A stretch of 64,000 nt of DNA. Source: Oleispirillum naphthae. GTDB lineage: Bacteria; Pseudomonadota; Alphaproteobacteria; Rhodospirillales; Rhodospirillaceae. The first letter of the stretch is position 1. Each line of letters begins with the position of its first letter. A program made the translations under genes and the position numbers. The notes beneath the pieces were generated by a model, which saw only the letters and a list, made by a program, of their open reading frames with translations, made no database searches and had not been told where the DNA came from. This document shows positions 16,377 through 24,831 of this stretch, piece after piece. The DNA lies in contig JAQAZG010000002.1 in NCBI GenBank assembly GCA_027864655.1, forward strand, positions 62,001 through 126,000. Reading direction: 5' to 3'.

Positions 16377-17377
16377 GACCACGGCCCTTCGCCGCGCGGC
16401 ACGGCGGACGGGGCGGGAGACGGCGCGGCGGCTTCGGGCGCCGGTGCCTGCGGGGGGCCGAACACCTGCTTCGCGATCTCGCCGATGCCGCCCAGGGAGC
16501 CGAGGACGCCGGAGGCCTCCCAGGGCATCAGGATCAGTTTGCCGTTGGGGGCGCTCGCGATGTCGCGCAGGCTTTCGACGTACTTCAGCGCCACGAAGTA
16601 GTTGATCGCCTGCACGTTGCCGTTGGCGATCGCCTCCGACACCACCTGGGTCGCCTTGGCCTCCGCCTGGGCGGAGCGTTCGCGCGCTTCGGCCTCGCGG
16701 AATGCGGCCTCCCGTCCGCCCTCGGCCTTCAGGATCGCGGACTGCTTCAGGCCCTCGGCCTTCAGGATCGCGGACTGGCGCTCGCCCTCGGCCTCCAGGA
16801 TCGATGCGCGTTTCAGGCGTTCGGCCTTCATCTGCCGCCCCATCGCATCGACCAGATCGATGGGCGGGCTGATGTCCTTGATCTCGATGCGGGTGACCTT
16901 GACGCCCCAGGCGTTGGTCGCCTGATCGACCACGGTCAGCAGTTCGGCGTTGATCTTGTCGCGTTGCGACAGCAGTTCGTCCAGATCCATGCCGCCCATC
17001 ACCGTGCGGATGTTGGTCATCGTCAGGTTCAGGACCGCGAATTCCAGCTGCCGGACTTCGTAGGCGGCCTTCGCAGCGTCGAGAACCTGATAGAAGATCA
17101 CCCCGTCTACCGTGACCATGGCGTTGTCGCGGGTGATGACGTCCTGGCTGGGGACGTCGAGAACCTGCTCCATCATGTTCAGGCGGGCGCCGATGCGGTC
17201 GATGAACGGAAGGATGACGTGCAGGCCGGGGGCCAGGGTCCGGGTGTATTGGCCGAAGCGCTCGACCGTGCATTCCCATCCCTGGGAGACGACCTTGACC
17301 GCCATGAAGAGGAACAGCAGGGTCAACAGCACCACGACAATCGCGAAGATCGGCAGCAGGCTCAGCATCGGGGGCAT
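16373..17377 (-). CDS. SPFH domain / Band 7 (stomatin, QmcA-like) protein
   Basis: A 334-residue membrane-anchored scaffold protein with an N-terminal membrane helix (about residues 7-27). The SPFH domain follows (VERFGQYTRTLAPGLHVILPFIDR..., DVPSQDVITRDNAMVTVDGV), then a helical region with a tandem internal repeat (SAILKAEGLKQSAILKAEG), then a Pro/Ala-rich tail. The family organises detergent-resistant membrane domains and supports protease or membrane quality control. It is translationally coupled to nfeD. Length and order are standard for the slipin-2/paraslipin group. Confidence 0.9.
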   Translation of the reverse strand: MPPMLSLLPIFAIVVVLLTLLFLFMAVKVVSQGWECTVERFGQYTRTLAPGLHVILPFIDRIGARLNMMEQVLDVPSQDVITRDNAMVTVDGVIFYQVLDAAKAAYEVRQLEFAVLNLTMTNIRTVMGGMDLDELLSQRDKINAELLTVVDQATNAWGVKVTRIEIKDISPPIDLVDAMGRQMKAERLKRASILEAEGERQSAILKAEGLKQSAILKAEGGREAAFREAEARERSAQAEAKATQVVSEAIANGNVQAINYFVALKYVESLRDIASAPNGKLILMPWEASGVLGSLGGIGEIAKQVFGPPQAPAPEAAAPSPAPSAVPRGEGPWS

Positions 17378-17538
17378 CCTTGTGGTTGCCGTTCCGTGCG
17401 ATGCGGGAACGACGGGGGGGGAGGCGGTCAGCAGGGCGCGGCGCCGCCCGTGGGTGGGTCAACCTCATAACAAGTCGCTGTAAAAGTCGGGCCGGGCGGC
17501 GGGGATGTCAAGGCGCATGGCCGCCTGCGGACCATTCG

Positions 17539-20280
17539 CTAGTTTCGCAGAAAATCCCGGGTTGCGGCGATCGCCTCGGCGATGCCGACGCGCTCCGCCG
17601 TCACCCCCTCGGGAAAGGCGGAGAGCAGCCGCGACGGCAACGGCGCGAGCAGCACGAACACGCCGCGGTCGTCGGCGCGGCGGATCAGGCGGCCGAACGC
17701 CTGGCGCAGCTTCATCCGGGTCAGGCGGTCGGTGTAGGCGGTGCCGCCGAAGGCCTCGCGCCGCGCGCGGTAGAGGATGCCCGGGCGCGGCCACGGCACG
17801 CGGTCGAAGGCGATCAGGCGCAGCGAGCGGCCCGGCACGTCCACGCCGTCGCGCACCGCATCGGTGCCCAAGAGGCAGGCGTTCTCCTCGGCGCGGAAGA
17901 GGTCGATCAGGGTGGTGGTGTCCAGCCCGTCCACGTGCTGCGCCAGCAGGTCGATCCCCGCCGCGGCCAGCGGCCCCTTGATCCGCGCATGCACCTCCTT
18001 CAGCCGCTGGATCGCGGTGAACAGGCCGAGCGCGCCGCCCCCCGCGGCGGAAAACAGCCCCTGCATCGCCGCGGCCAAGGGCGCGGGCGCGGCGCGGCCG
18101 AGGTCGTGGACGATGAACACCCGCGTCTGCGCCGCATAGTCGAAGGGCGAGGGCACCGCGATGCGCAGCGCGGGCGTGGGGAAGTGCCCCGCGCCGCCCG
18201 CCAGGGCCGCCGCCGCCCACCCGCCTTCCGGCCCGTCGCCCGCATCGCGCAGGGTGGCGGAGGTCACCACCATGCCGTGCGCGCTCTCCGCCAGGGCCTG
18301 GGCGAAGGGAATGGTCGGGTCGATCCAGTGGCGGTAGAAGCCGAGGTCGATGTTGCGGCCCTCGATGCGCTCGATGCCGAACCAGTCGGCGTACTCCGCC
18401 GGGGTCGCGCCGGAGAGGTCCTTCAGCATCGCCCGCCATGCCGCCACCTGTTGCAGGGCGCGGTGTTCCAGGGTGCGGGCCGTCGCCTCCATGCGCTGAC
18501 GCATCGCCGCCTCCAGGCTCTCCACCTCTTCGGAGAGCCGCCGCCGCAGGATCGCCGCGAGGCCGCGCGCCGGGCCGAGAATGGCGAACAGGGCATTGTC
18601 CAGCGCGGGCAGGGTCTCCGCCACCGCATCCGCCAGCGGCGCGGGCGCGGTTTCCAGCGAATAGAGGCCCTCCGGTTCCTCCGCGCGGGCGAGAACCTGG
18701 TCCTGCACCGCGAGCAGGAAGGCCTCCACCGGGCCGTGCGGCGTGCGGCCGCCGAGGCGGGATTCCCACCCCGCGGCGGGCAGGGCGCGCGCGGCGCGGC
18801 CGAGCGCGGCGAGCGCCGTCTCCGCTTCCGCATGCCCGGCCACCAGTTCCTCCGCGCGGCGCTGCAACCCCCGTGCGCGGGACTTCACGCCGCCGCGCAT
18901 CGAGTCTTCGCCGCCCAGCACCCAGCGCCGCAAATCGTGCGCCTCCCGCCCGGTCAGATGCGCGGAAAAGGCGGAATCCGCCGCGTCGAACACGTGGTGG
19001 CCCTCGTCGAAGACATAGCGGTTGGGCACGAAGCTGTCGTCCAGCCCGCCGAGCGCCGCCTGCGCCATCACCAGGGCGTGGTTGGCGATGACGATGCGCG
19101 CGTGCCGGGCGCGGCGCACCGATTTTTCCACGAAGCAGCGGCCATAGTGCGCGCACCCGGCGTGCAGGCACTCGCCCCTCTGGTCGGTCAGCCCCACGGT
19201 GCGCACCCGCCCCAGCAGGTGCACCAGCCAGCCGGGAAAATCCCCGCCGATCATCGCGCCGTCGCGCGTCGCCTCCGCCCAGCGCGCGACCAGGCCGATC
19301 GCGGTGACGCCGCGCGGCGCGCGCACCGCGCGCGCCAGAGCGTCCTCCAGGTTCAACAGGCAGAGGATGTTCTCCCGGCCGCGCCGCACCACCACGTGGC
19401 GCGCCTTCTCCGCCGGGTCCGGATAGAGGCGGGACAGCTCGCCGTCCAGCTGGCGCTGCAAATTGCGGGTGTAGGTGCTGATCCACACCGGGCCGCCGTT
19501 CTTCTCCGCCCACAGGCTGGCGGGCGCGATGTAGCCGAGCGTCTTGCCGACGCCGGTGCCCGCTTCCGCCAGAACCGCGTTGGGCGAATCCGCCGCCTCC
19601 CGCGGCGCGAAGCCGTGCGCCAGACCGGCGGCGTAATCCGCCTGCGAGGGGCGCTGCTCCGCATCCGTCCCCAACAGCGCGGCGAGGCGCTGCCGCGTTT
19701 CCGCCTCGCCCACCGGGGCGCACCCGGCGGGCGGCGGCGGGCCCGCATCCTCCCATTCCTTCAGCCGCTCCCACACCCGCAGGCCGCGCGCGCCCTCCGG
19801 CGGCGGCGGGTCCGACTCTTCGGTCAGCGCGCCGAGAGCCGCCGCGCCCCAGGGCCAGCCGCCCTTCGCCATCGGCAGCGCGGTGTCCTTGGCGCGCAGG
19901 CGCTCCCGGTCCGGCAGGCGCGCCAGAGTGCCGAGCAGAACCCGCGCCGCATCCAGCAACGCCAAAGCCTGATCCGCCGGGTCCTCCCCCGGCGGCGGCA
20001 GCTCCAGCGCATCCGCCAACCCCGCAATGGTCGGCACCGCAAACCGCGCCGGAAAGACGAAGGCGAACAGCTCCAGAAGGTCCAACCCCTCCGGCGGCTC
20101 GCACCCCAGGCGCTGCGCCACCCACACCCGGTGGCACACATAGGCGGGCGCGGCCTTCCACAGCCGCGCCGCCTCCGCCGGGGCGGGGGTCGCAACCTCC
20201 CCCTCCGCATCCATCCAGGCGAGGCCGCCCAGGGTGACGGCCAACGCCGGAGCGCGCGGCAACACCACGCGGCGGCTCAT
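17539..20280 (-). CDS. DinG/XPD-type ATP-dependent DNA helicase
   Basis: A 913-residue superfamily 2 helicase. Walker A reads AEAGTGVGKTLGYIAP and the DEAH box is present as VFDEGHH. Four cysteines between them (ENILCLL and GECLHAGCAHYGRC) match the iron-sulfur cluster of XPD/DinG proteins. The C-terminal half has the later helicase motifs (VVTSATLRDA, LLGTDAVRDGVDVPG, QAFGRLIRR). DinG-type enzymes unwind 5' to 3' and resolve R-loops or damaged replication intermediates. An N-terminal extension of about 240 residues precedes the ATPase core. The start MSRRVVL was chosen because GGAG lies 8 bases upstream; an in-frame start 72 bases earlier is less likely. The 161 bases between its stop and the SPFH gene start (17378-17538) hold nothing recognisable. 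Confidence 0.88.
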   Translation of the reverse strand: MSRRVVLPRAPALAVTLGGLAWMDAEGEVATPAPAEAARLWKAAPAYVCHRVWVAQRLGCEPPEGLDLLELFAFVFPARFAVPTIAGLADALELPPPGEDPADQALALLDAARVLLGTLARLPDRERLRAKDTALPMAKGGWPWGAAALGALTEESDPPPPEGARGLRVWERLKEWEDAGPPPPAGCAPVGEAETRQRLAALLGTDAEQRPSQADYAAGLAHGFAPREAADSPNAVLAEAGTGVGKTLGYIAPASLWAEKNGGPVWISTYTRNLQRQLDGELSRLYPDPAEKARHVVVRRGRENILCLLNLEDALARAVRAPRGVTAIGLVARWAEATRDGAMIGGDFPGWLVHLLGRVRTVGLTDQRGECLHAGCAHYGRCFVEKSVRRARHARIVIANHALVMAQAALGGLDDSFVPNRYVFDEGHHVFDAADSAFSAHLTGREAHDLRRWVLGGEDSMRGGVKSRARGLQRRAEELVAGHAEAETALAALGRAARALPAAGWESRLGGRTPHGPVEAFLLAVQDQVLARAEEPEGLYSLETAPAPLADAVAETLPALDNALFAILGPARGLAAILRRRLSEEVESLEAAMRQRMEATARTLEHRALQQVAAWRAMLKDLSGATPAEYADWFGIERIEGRNIDLGFYRHWIDPTIPFAQALAESAHGMVVTSATLRDAGDGPEGGWAAAALAGGAGHFPTPALRIAVPSPFDYAAQTRVFIVHDLGRAAPAPLAAAMQGLFSAAGGGALGLFTAIQRLKEVHARIKGPLAAAGIDLLAQHVDGLDTTTLIDLFRAEENACLLGTDAVRDGVDVPGRSLRLIAFDRVPWPRPGILYRARREAFGGTAYTDRLTRMKLRQAFGRLIRRADDRGVFVLLAPLPSRLLSAFPEGVTAERVGIAEAIAATRDFLRN

Positions 20281-20435
20281 CCACAAAACTCCGGATCGCT
20301 GAAAACAGGGTACGGGCTCATCGCCCGCCGATGATGCCCGCCCCGGACGCAAACGGCAAGCGTTCCCGTTCCGTTCGCGTTCGCGGGGCCGGGCGGGAAA
20401 TGAGGGGAGGCGGGCCGGAGCCCGCCTTCCCGGTT

Positions 20436-21044
20436 TCAGGCCGCAATGGTGTCGAGCAGCGCCCCGAAAGTGGCGCTGCCGAGCTTGCTCGACAGAGCCG
20501 AGACCGAGGTGCCGCTCGCGGCGGCACGTTCGGCGGCGGAAACCACGCCGTCCTCGTTGGTGTCGAGCGGATCGTAGGTTTCGCTCGATCCGCCCGCCGC
20601 ACCCGCGCCGCCCGCCGAGGCGGTGGAGGTTGTGCCCGAAGCGGCTTCGGCAGCCGCTTCGCCGGTATCGGTTTCAAGGGATGCGAGCGCGGCGTTGAAC
20701 TCGTCCTCGCTGATCGCGCCGTCGCCGTCGGCGTCGATGTCCTCGAAGCTCAAGGCGCTCGCCCCGGTTTCGCCGGTTTCCGTGCCTTCCTGCGCCGAGA
20801 TCAGCGAGGAGGCGGTGGCGGCGGCGAACTGGTCGGTGAAGGACGAAAACTCCGTTGCGGAGATCGCGCCGTCGCCGTCGCTGTCGATCGACGAAAACAA
20901 CTCGCCGATCGCAGAACTCGTCGATGTCGAATCCGACGACGAGCTTGTGGTCGTGGATGTCTGGCTCGCCTCGGCACGCATCTGTTGCAGCAGCTGCAGC
21001 AGCAGCGACTGCGACGAGGCGTCCGTGGACGAAATGCTCGTCAT
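20436..21044 (-). CDS. EF-hand calcium-binding protein
   Basis: A 202-residue Ser/Thr/Ala-rich acidic protein without a conventional signal peptide. Two canonical EF-hand loops are DSDGDGAISATEF (about residue 54) and DADGDGAISEDEF (about 102). A third, degenerate loop is DTNEDGVVSAAE (about 160). Low-complexity Ser/Thr tracts link them. Calcium binding is well supported; the biological role is not. Such proteins in alphaproteobacteria are often exported or surface-associated. It diverges from the VgrG-needle/PAAR pair, with a repeat element between. Confidence 0.85.
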   Translation of the reverse strand: MTSISSTDASSQSLLLQLLQQMRAEASQTSTTTSSSSDSTSTSSAIGELFSSIDSDGDGAISATEFSSFTDQFAAATASSLISAQEGTETGETGASALSFEDIDADGDGAISEDEFNAALASLETDTGEAAAEAASGTTSTASAGGAGAAGGSSETYDPLDTNEDGVVSAAERAAASGTSVSALSSKLGSATFGALLDTIAA

Positions 21045-21164
21045 GTTTTTCTCCTCTCACAAGTCAGGGGGCGGAGAATTGAAAAGCCTCCTGTGGAGGG
21101 ACGAACGAGACGGGGCGGAACTGTCGCCGGAAAAGTGTATCAAAGTGTATCGGCGAGAGGGAAA

Positions 21165-21242
21165 ACCAGGCCAGGGCCCCGCCCTGGACCCGGCAAGGGG
21201 CTTGGCCCCTTGCATCCCATAACTTCATAGCGCTTCGCGCGA
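21165..21242 (+). repeat. Modular intergenic palindromic repeat, copy 1
   Basis: The element consists of CCAGGGC-CCCGCCCTGG, then CAAGGGGCTTGGCCCCTTG, then ATCCCATAACTT and a CGCTTCGCGCG module. Each GC block is a hairpin. It lies in the 278-base gap between the divergent EF-hand and VgrG-needle genes. The same modules recur at 22090, 24531, 34328, 38336, 42379, 44944 and 53268. Confidence 0.8.
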
Positions 21243-21322
21243 GCGGGGCGGATTGCCGGGCGGGCCTGGGCGGTATACCCTTCTCCCTGGCCTTTCCTTC
21301 ACGCACACCCGGACGCCCGACC

Positions 21323-21763
21323 ATGCCCGATGCACCCGCAACACCCGAGACGCCCAAGACGCCGGAACCCGGCCTGGGGTTCGCCTACGACACCAAAACC
21401 AAGGCGCTGACCATCCTCACGCCGGGCGGCAACCGGATCGTCATCACCGATGGGACGGACGCCGTCTCCATCGCGGACGGCAACGGCAACCGCATCCAAC
21501 TCGACGCCACGGGCATCAGCCTGGAAAGCGCAGGCGACCTCAAGCTTCACGCCGGGGGCAACATCTCCCTCTCCGCCGACGGCAGGCTCGACCTCAAGTC
21601 CAAGGGCGAGATCGCGGCCATCGGCGGCAACCTGACCCTCTCCGCGAAAACCAGCCTTTCCGCGAAAGCCGGAACCACGGCGGAATTCTCCGGCACCGCC
21701 AGCGCGGAACTCGCGGCAAGCGGCCAGACCACGGTCAAGGGCGGCATCGTCCGCATCAACTGA
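21323..21763 (+). CDS. Stand-alone VgrG/gp5 needle (C-terminal beta-helix) domain protein
   Basis: A 146-residue protein made of short repeating beta motifs (GNRIVITDG, GNGNRIQLDATGISL, AGDLKLHAGGNISLSADG, KSKGEIAAIGGNLTLSAK). These match the trimeric beta-helix at the C-terminus of VgrG spikes of type VI secretion systems and contractile injection devices. The N-terminal gp27-like and OB-fold parts of a full VgrG (normally 600 or more residues) are absent, so this is a detached or truncated needle. The PAAR tip gene follows 13 bases later. No sheath, tube or baseplate genes are in the window. It could be a piece of a split spike or a relic. Confidence 0.7.
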   Translation: MPDAPATPETPKTPEPGLGFAYDTKTKALTILTPGGNRIVITDGTDAVSIADGNGNRIQLDATGISLESAGDLKLHAGGNISLSADGRLDLKSKGEIAAIGGNLTLSAKTSLSAKAGTTAEFSGTASAELAASGQTTVKGGIVRIN

Positions 21764-21776
21764 GCGGGAGAACGCC

Positions 21777-22073
21777 ATGCCCCCCGCAGCACGGCTCACC
21801 GATATGCATACCTGCCCGATGATAACGCCGGGCACGCCCCCCATCCCCCACGTCGGCGGCCCGATCGCCGGACCCGGCGCGCCCACGGTGCTGATCGGCA
21901 GCATGCCCGCCGCGGTGGTCGGCGACACCTGCCTCTGCATCGGCCCGCCCGACATCATCGTCAACGGCTCGGCAACCGTGATGATCTGCGGCAAACCCGC
22001 CGCCAGACAAGGCGACCCCACCGCCCACGGCGGCACGATCGCCACCGGCTGCCCGATGGTGATGATCGGCTGA
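21777..22073 (+). CDS. PAAR-domain spike tip protein
   Basis: A 98-residue protein with the PAAR architecture: repeated glycine-hairpin segments (AARLTDMHTCP..., GSMPAAVVGDTCLC..., GSATVMICGKPAARQGDPTAHGG...) and Cys/His residues suited to zinc binding at the cone tip. PAAR proteins sharpen the VgrG spike of type VI secretion and related injection machines and can carry effectors; there is no extension here. GCGGGAG lies 6 bases upstream of the ATG. It is paired with the needle protein 13 bases upstream, and a repeat element follows its stop. Confidence 0.85.
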   Translation: MPPAARLTDMHTCPMITPGTPPIPHVGGPIAGPGAPTVLIGSMPAAVVGDTCLCIGPPDIIVNGSATVMICGKPAARQGDPTAHGGTIATGCPMVMIG

Positions 22074-22089
22074 CCCTGCAGGACAGCTC

Positions 22090-22152
22090 AAAACAAGGCC
22101 GGGCTCCGCCCGGACCCGGCAAGGGGCTCGGCCCCTTGCATCCCATAACTTT
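22090..22152 (+). repeat. Modular intergenic palindromic repeat, copy 2
   Basis: AAACAAGGCCGGGC-TCCGCCCGG, then CAAGGGGCTCGGCCCCTTG and ATCCCATAACTT. It starts 17 bases after the PAAR stop. A loose CGCTTCGCGC module lies at about 22200. Orientation is opposite to the copy at 24531, so the two form inverted repeats around the OLD-family gene. The rest of the gap up to 22322 holds no recognisable gene. Confidence 0.8.
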
Positions 22153-22322
22153 GCTCTCACGCCAACTCCTCTACGCCCGAACCGCGGCGAACAGTATGGC
22201 GCTTCGCGCAAGATCTGGGGGCTGGCTTGGGGACGTATCCGGACAATCCACTTCAAGGTGACAAAAGATGGAAGCAGTCATTTCGTTGCTGACCACAACA
22301 CCATCGTCGTAGCGAACAATCA

Positions 22323-24326
22323 TCACGCACGGCCCTTTTCAAGGGTAGCATTGATGGCTTTAAATAGACGTTCAAATTGGCCCGCGCTGCTGGCAGGCAA
22401 AACGGACGACGGGTCGTTGGCCATTTTTTGCAGAAACAGTCTTGCTGGTCGCGTCTTGTGAAAACCAATCGATAGTGTGCTGAATGCCGCTTCGAAGCGT
22501 CGCGCTATGCGGGGAATGCGGTCGTTCAATTCCAGCTTCTTACTCTCCAGTTCCTTGGCATAGGCCTCAATCACAAGTGCGTGATAAATATCAGGATCAA
22601 TAATATCTTCAATATCGGCTTCGGCGGGAGCTGTTTCAAATGCCTCGCTGACAAAAATAACGTTGTCCGACCTAATTAGTTTGCCTTTAACCAAATCATC
22701 GCGCGTTGCCTTTGCATCTTTCTCGTCATCAAATAGCACCATGACCTTTAGCTGCTCTGACGTAAGCAATGCTACCATGTAATGCACTTTCTGCGCGCCA
22801 CCGGCTGGCGTAACCGTCAGTCCTTCGTGGAGGCCAACTTTGCCGCACTCATTCAGATACGCCGAGACCGCGGAGAGAATCCAAAAGTCAGTGACGCCTT
22901 CAACGATCAAGTTGTTCGCCCCTACAAACAGGCTTTGAGCAAGGTCGTACCCAAGCGCCGCCTGCAACGGGAAAAGAGTGCGAGCATCGCCATTAGGGTC
23001 GTTTGAAACGGTCGTACCTTCGTTTTCGGAAATGTTGACCGTGCGCACCCAGTCTAACTTGTGCGTCGGAACCATGAACGGTGAATGAGTCGTGTAGATT
23101 ATCTGATTGGAAAAATCACCCTCTAGGTGGCGAAGCAAATCACCCTGCGAACGTGCATGGAGATATAAACCTGGTTCGTCTAAAAGCAAAATTGCTCCAT
23201 CGGCGTTACCACCTTCGGTGTCTGCTGAAAATACGATGTAAAATGCAAAGAACCATTGGAATCCACGGCTTCTTTCATCAAGATTTACTTCAACATCATA
23301 TACGCTATTAGGGTCAGAAATTAGTGTCTCGAAGAATTGCGCGTCCAGATTGAATCGTACCTTTAGCTCGCGATCCTTCCAACGCTTGCGAATAGCGGAT
23401 GTTACGACAGCACCGGCACGGTTGGCCAATTGCCCGCGCGTCTCTTGGTCGTTATTTTGAAGCAATTCGTGAAGCTGGTTTGGATTTAGTCCAGATACTT
23501 TGCATAGCTTTTCGAAGTTTATATCCGATTGCTGTTCTCTTCCTTCGGATTTTCTTTTAATGAATTGCGTAATATCTTGGCGCCCTTTAATTTCTGGGTA
23601 GTCTTCCAGATAAATGAACTTCGGTAAGTGGTCGATTATCCATTTTCTAGCTTTCTTATGGGCTTCCTCTCTTTGCGGAATTGATTCCGCAATTTCTTCC
23701 AATGATATGATTCTTCGATCTTGCGCCTCAGTAAGTTCGGTATCTGCCGTTGCGAGCGCCTGTCGTAATGCGGCAAGAATGGGCGTTGCCGTTTCAGCCC
23801 ATTTTGCTGCTGTTGTTCCAACACTGATACCCGCGAGAAAAGTATCCGAAGCGCGTTCCAGATCGGCTTTGATATCGTCCGTTAGCTTTGCCGCTTTTGC
23901 TTTGACAGCAGCATCAATTTTGCGTGCATCAGCTTTAATAGCGTTCAAATCGAATGTCGATTCAGGTGCAGCGATGCCGACTGTTCGTATTTCGTCGTAT
24001 CGGCGATTAACGGTCACTTCGCTGACACCATCAGCGGCAGGCCAAATTTCTGCAAGGCGTTGCTGTTCGTATTCAGTCAACGTCCAAGTGGAACTCACGA
24101 CCGGAGTTTGGTTTTGGCATTCGGACAGTTTACGGTGACGGGGAAAATCTTTGATTGGGGTAAGTGCTTTAAAACCGTCCGCCGGGTTCAAACTGTGCAA
24201 CGCCCGGAGTATGTTGGACTTCCCGCTTTCATTCCGGCCAAGCAATGCGGTGATGCGTGAAACGTCGATATCGCCGCTGTCGTTGATTGAGCGAAAGTTA
24301 CTCACGCGAAAGGATTTGAGTTCCAT
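22323..24326 (-). CDS. OLD-family ATPase with TOPRIM nuclease domain
   Basis: A 667-residue protein with an N-terminal SMC/ABC-type ATPase split by a helical insert. Walker A is GRNESGKSN (about residue 30), the signature-like region is about 360, and Walker B is AILLLDEPG (about 377). The C-terminal TOPRIM domain has IVEGVTDFW (about 474, catalytic Glu) and VLFDDEKDA (about 532, metal-binding acidic pair). This is the overcoming-lysogenization-defect nuclease layout, known from phage defence. No UvrD-like GajB or reverse transcriptase neighbours it, so it looks like a solitary class 1 OLD. Its GC content is clearly lower than the rest of the window and it is bracketed by inverted repeats, both signs of transfer. 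Confidence 0.88.
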   Translation of the reverse strand: MELKSFRVSNFRSINDSGDIDVSRITALLGRNESGKSNILRALHSLNPADGFKALTPIKDFPRHRKLSECQNQTPVVSSTWTLTEYEQQRLAEIWPAADGVSEVTVNRRYDEIRTVGIAAPESTFDLNAIKADARKIDAAVKAKAAKLTDDIKADLERASDTFLAGISVGTTAAKWAETATPILAALRQALATADTELTEAQDRRIISLEEIAESIPQREEAHKKARKWIIDHLPKFIYLEDYPEIKGRQDITQFIKRKSEGREQQSDINFEKLCKVSGLNPNQLHELLQNNDQETRGQLANRAGAVVTSAIRKRWKDRELKVRFNLDAQFFETLISDPNSVYDVEVNLDERSRGFQWFFAFYIVFSADTEGGNADGAILLLDEPGLYLHARSQGDLLRHLEGDFSNQIIYTTHSPFMVPTHKLDWVRTVNISENEGTTVSNDPNGDARTLFPLQAALGYDLAQSLFVGANNLIVEGVTDFWILSAVSAYLNECGKVGLHEGLTVTPAGGAQKVHYMVALLTSEQLKVMVLFDDEKDAKATRDDLVKGKLIRSDNVIFVSEAFETAPAEADIEDIIDPDIYHALVIEAYAKELESKKLELNDRIPRIARRFEAAFSTLSIGFHKTRPARLFLQKMANDPSSVLPASSAGQFERLFKAINATLEKGRA

Positions 24327-24363
24327 TTATCCCCTCCCCTTAGTGCGACGATAGGATGTTCTC

Positions 24364-24510
24364 TCAAATATGATGTTCCCTCAATAGGTTTTCATAAGCG
24401 ACCTTAAACCACGGGGTTCGACGATAGTTTCCACCCTGTACTCTTACGGCTAGTAGCCAAACGGCAGCTTTCGGAAGCCCGTACCACTCGACTGAGTCGC
24501 CATCTTGGAC
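24364..24510 (-). pseudogene. Remnant of an unidentified gene just upstream of the OLD gene
   Basis: A stop-to-stop frame of 48 codons ends at 24364. It includes protein-like segments VEWYGLPKAAVWLLAV and YRRTPWFKVAYENLLREHHI, and has no start codon. It shares the lower GC of the adjacent OLD gene, 37 bases away on the same strand. I read it as the C-terminal stump of a gene broken when the island inserted; it could also be chance. No family recognised. Confidence 0.3.
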
Positions 24511-24530
24511 TCATCGTTGCCGGTTCTAGT

Positions 24531-24660
24531 TTTTGCGCGAAGCGCGATAAGTCCGTGCCGATGCAGCAGGGTTTGATTGCCGCTACGCGGCGAAAAACAG
24601 GTTAGGGGGTCGAGGGGGCTGAGTCCCCTCGCGGGTCCGGGCGGAGCCCGGCCTTGTTTT
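24531..24660 (-). repeat. Modular intergenic palindromic repeat, copy 3 (inverted)
   Basis: Read on the minus strand: AAACAAGGCCGGGC-TCCGCCCGG, GGACCCGCGAGGGGACTC, a TTTTCGCCGCGTAGCGGCAATC module and GGACTTATCGCGCTTCGCGC. The last two modules also occur in the copy at 53268. It marks the far edge of the low-GC OLD segment. Confidence 0.8.
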
Positions 24661-24753
24661 GGAGCGGGCGAGGGGGCCCGCTCTTTTTGTGCGCGGCGGG
24701 GGAGGGGCATCAACAGAAAAGTGATAGGCGGTCAAAAAAGTGATGGAAGGTTC

Positions 24754-24783
24754 TTGACTCGCGTGGGGGCGGAAAGTTAGCGT
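24754..24783 (+). promoter_or_regulatory. Possible sigma-70 promoter for the YheO-type regulator gene
   Basis: TTGACT (24754-24759), 18-base spacer, TAGCGT (24778-24783), about 50 bases before the regulator start. The -35 is good and the -10 is weak. Confidence 0.35.
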
Positions 24784-24831
24784 TTTTTTGCTCAGGGGGC
24801 GCATCTGCCGCAATAAGAATCCGGTGCAGAG

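Noticed and set aside
22258-22461. A 67-codon plus-strand frame running into the end of the OLD gene
   Set aside because: It is largely antisense to the conserved C-terminus of the OLD protein and has no ribosome binding site.
22323-24326. Possible Gabija system (GajA) from the OLD-type nuclease
   Set aside because: No UvrD-like GajB gene lies on either side; the neighbours are a PAAR gene and an unrelated regulator.
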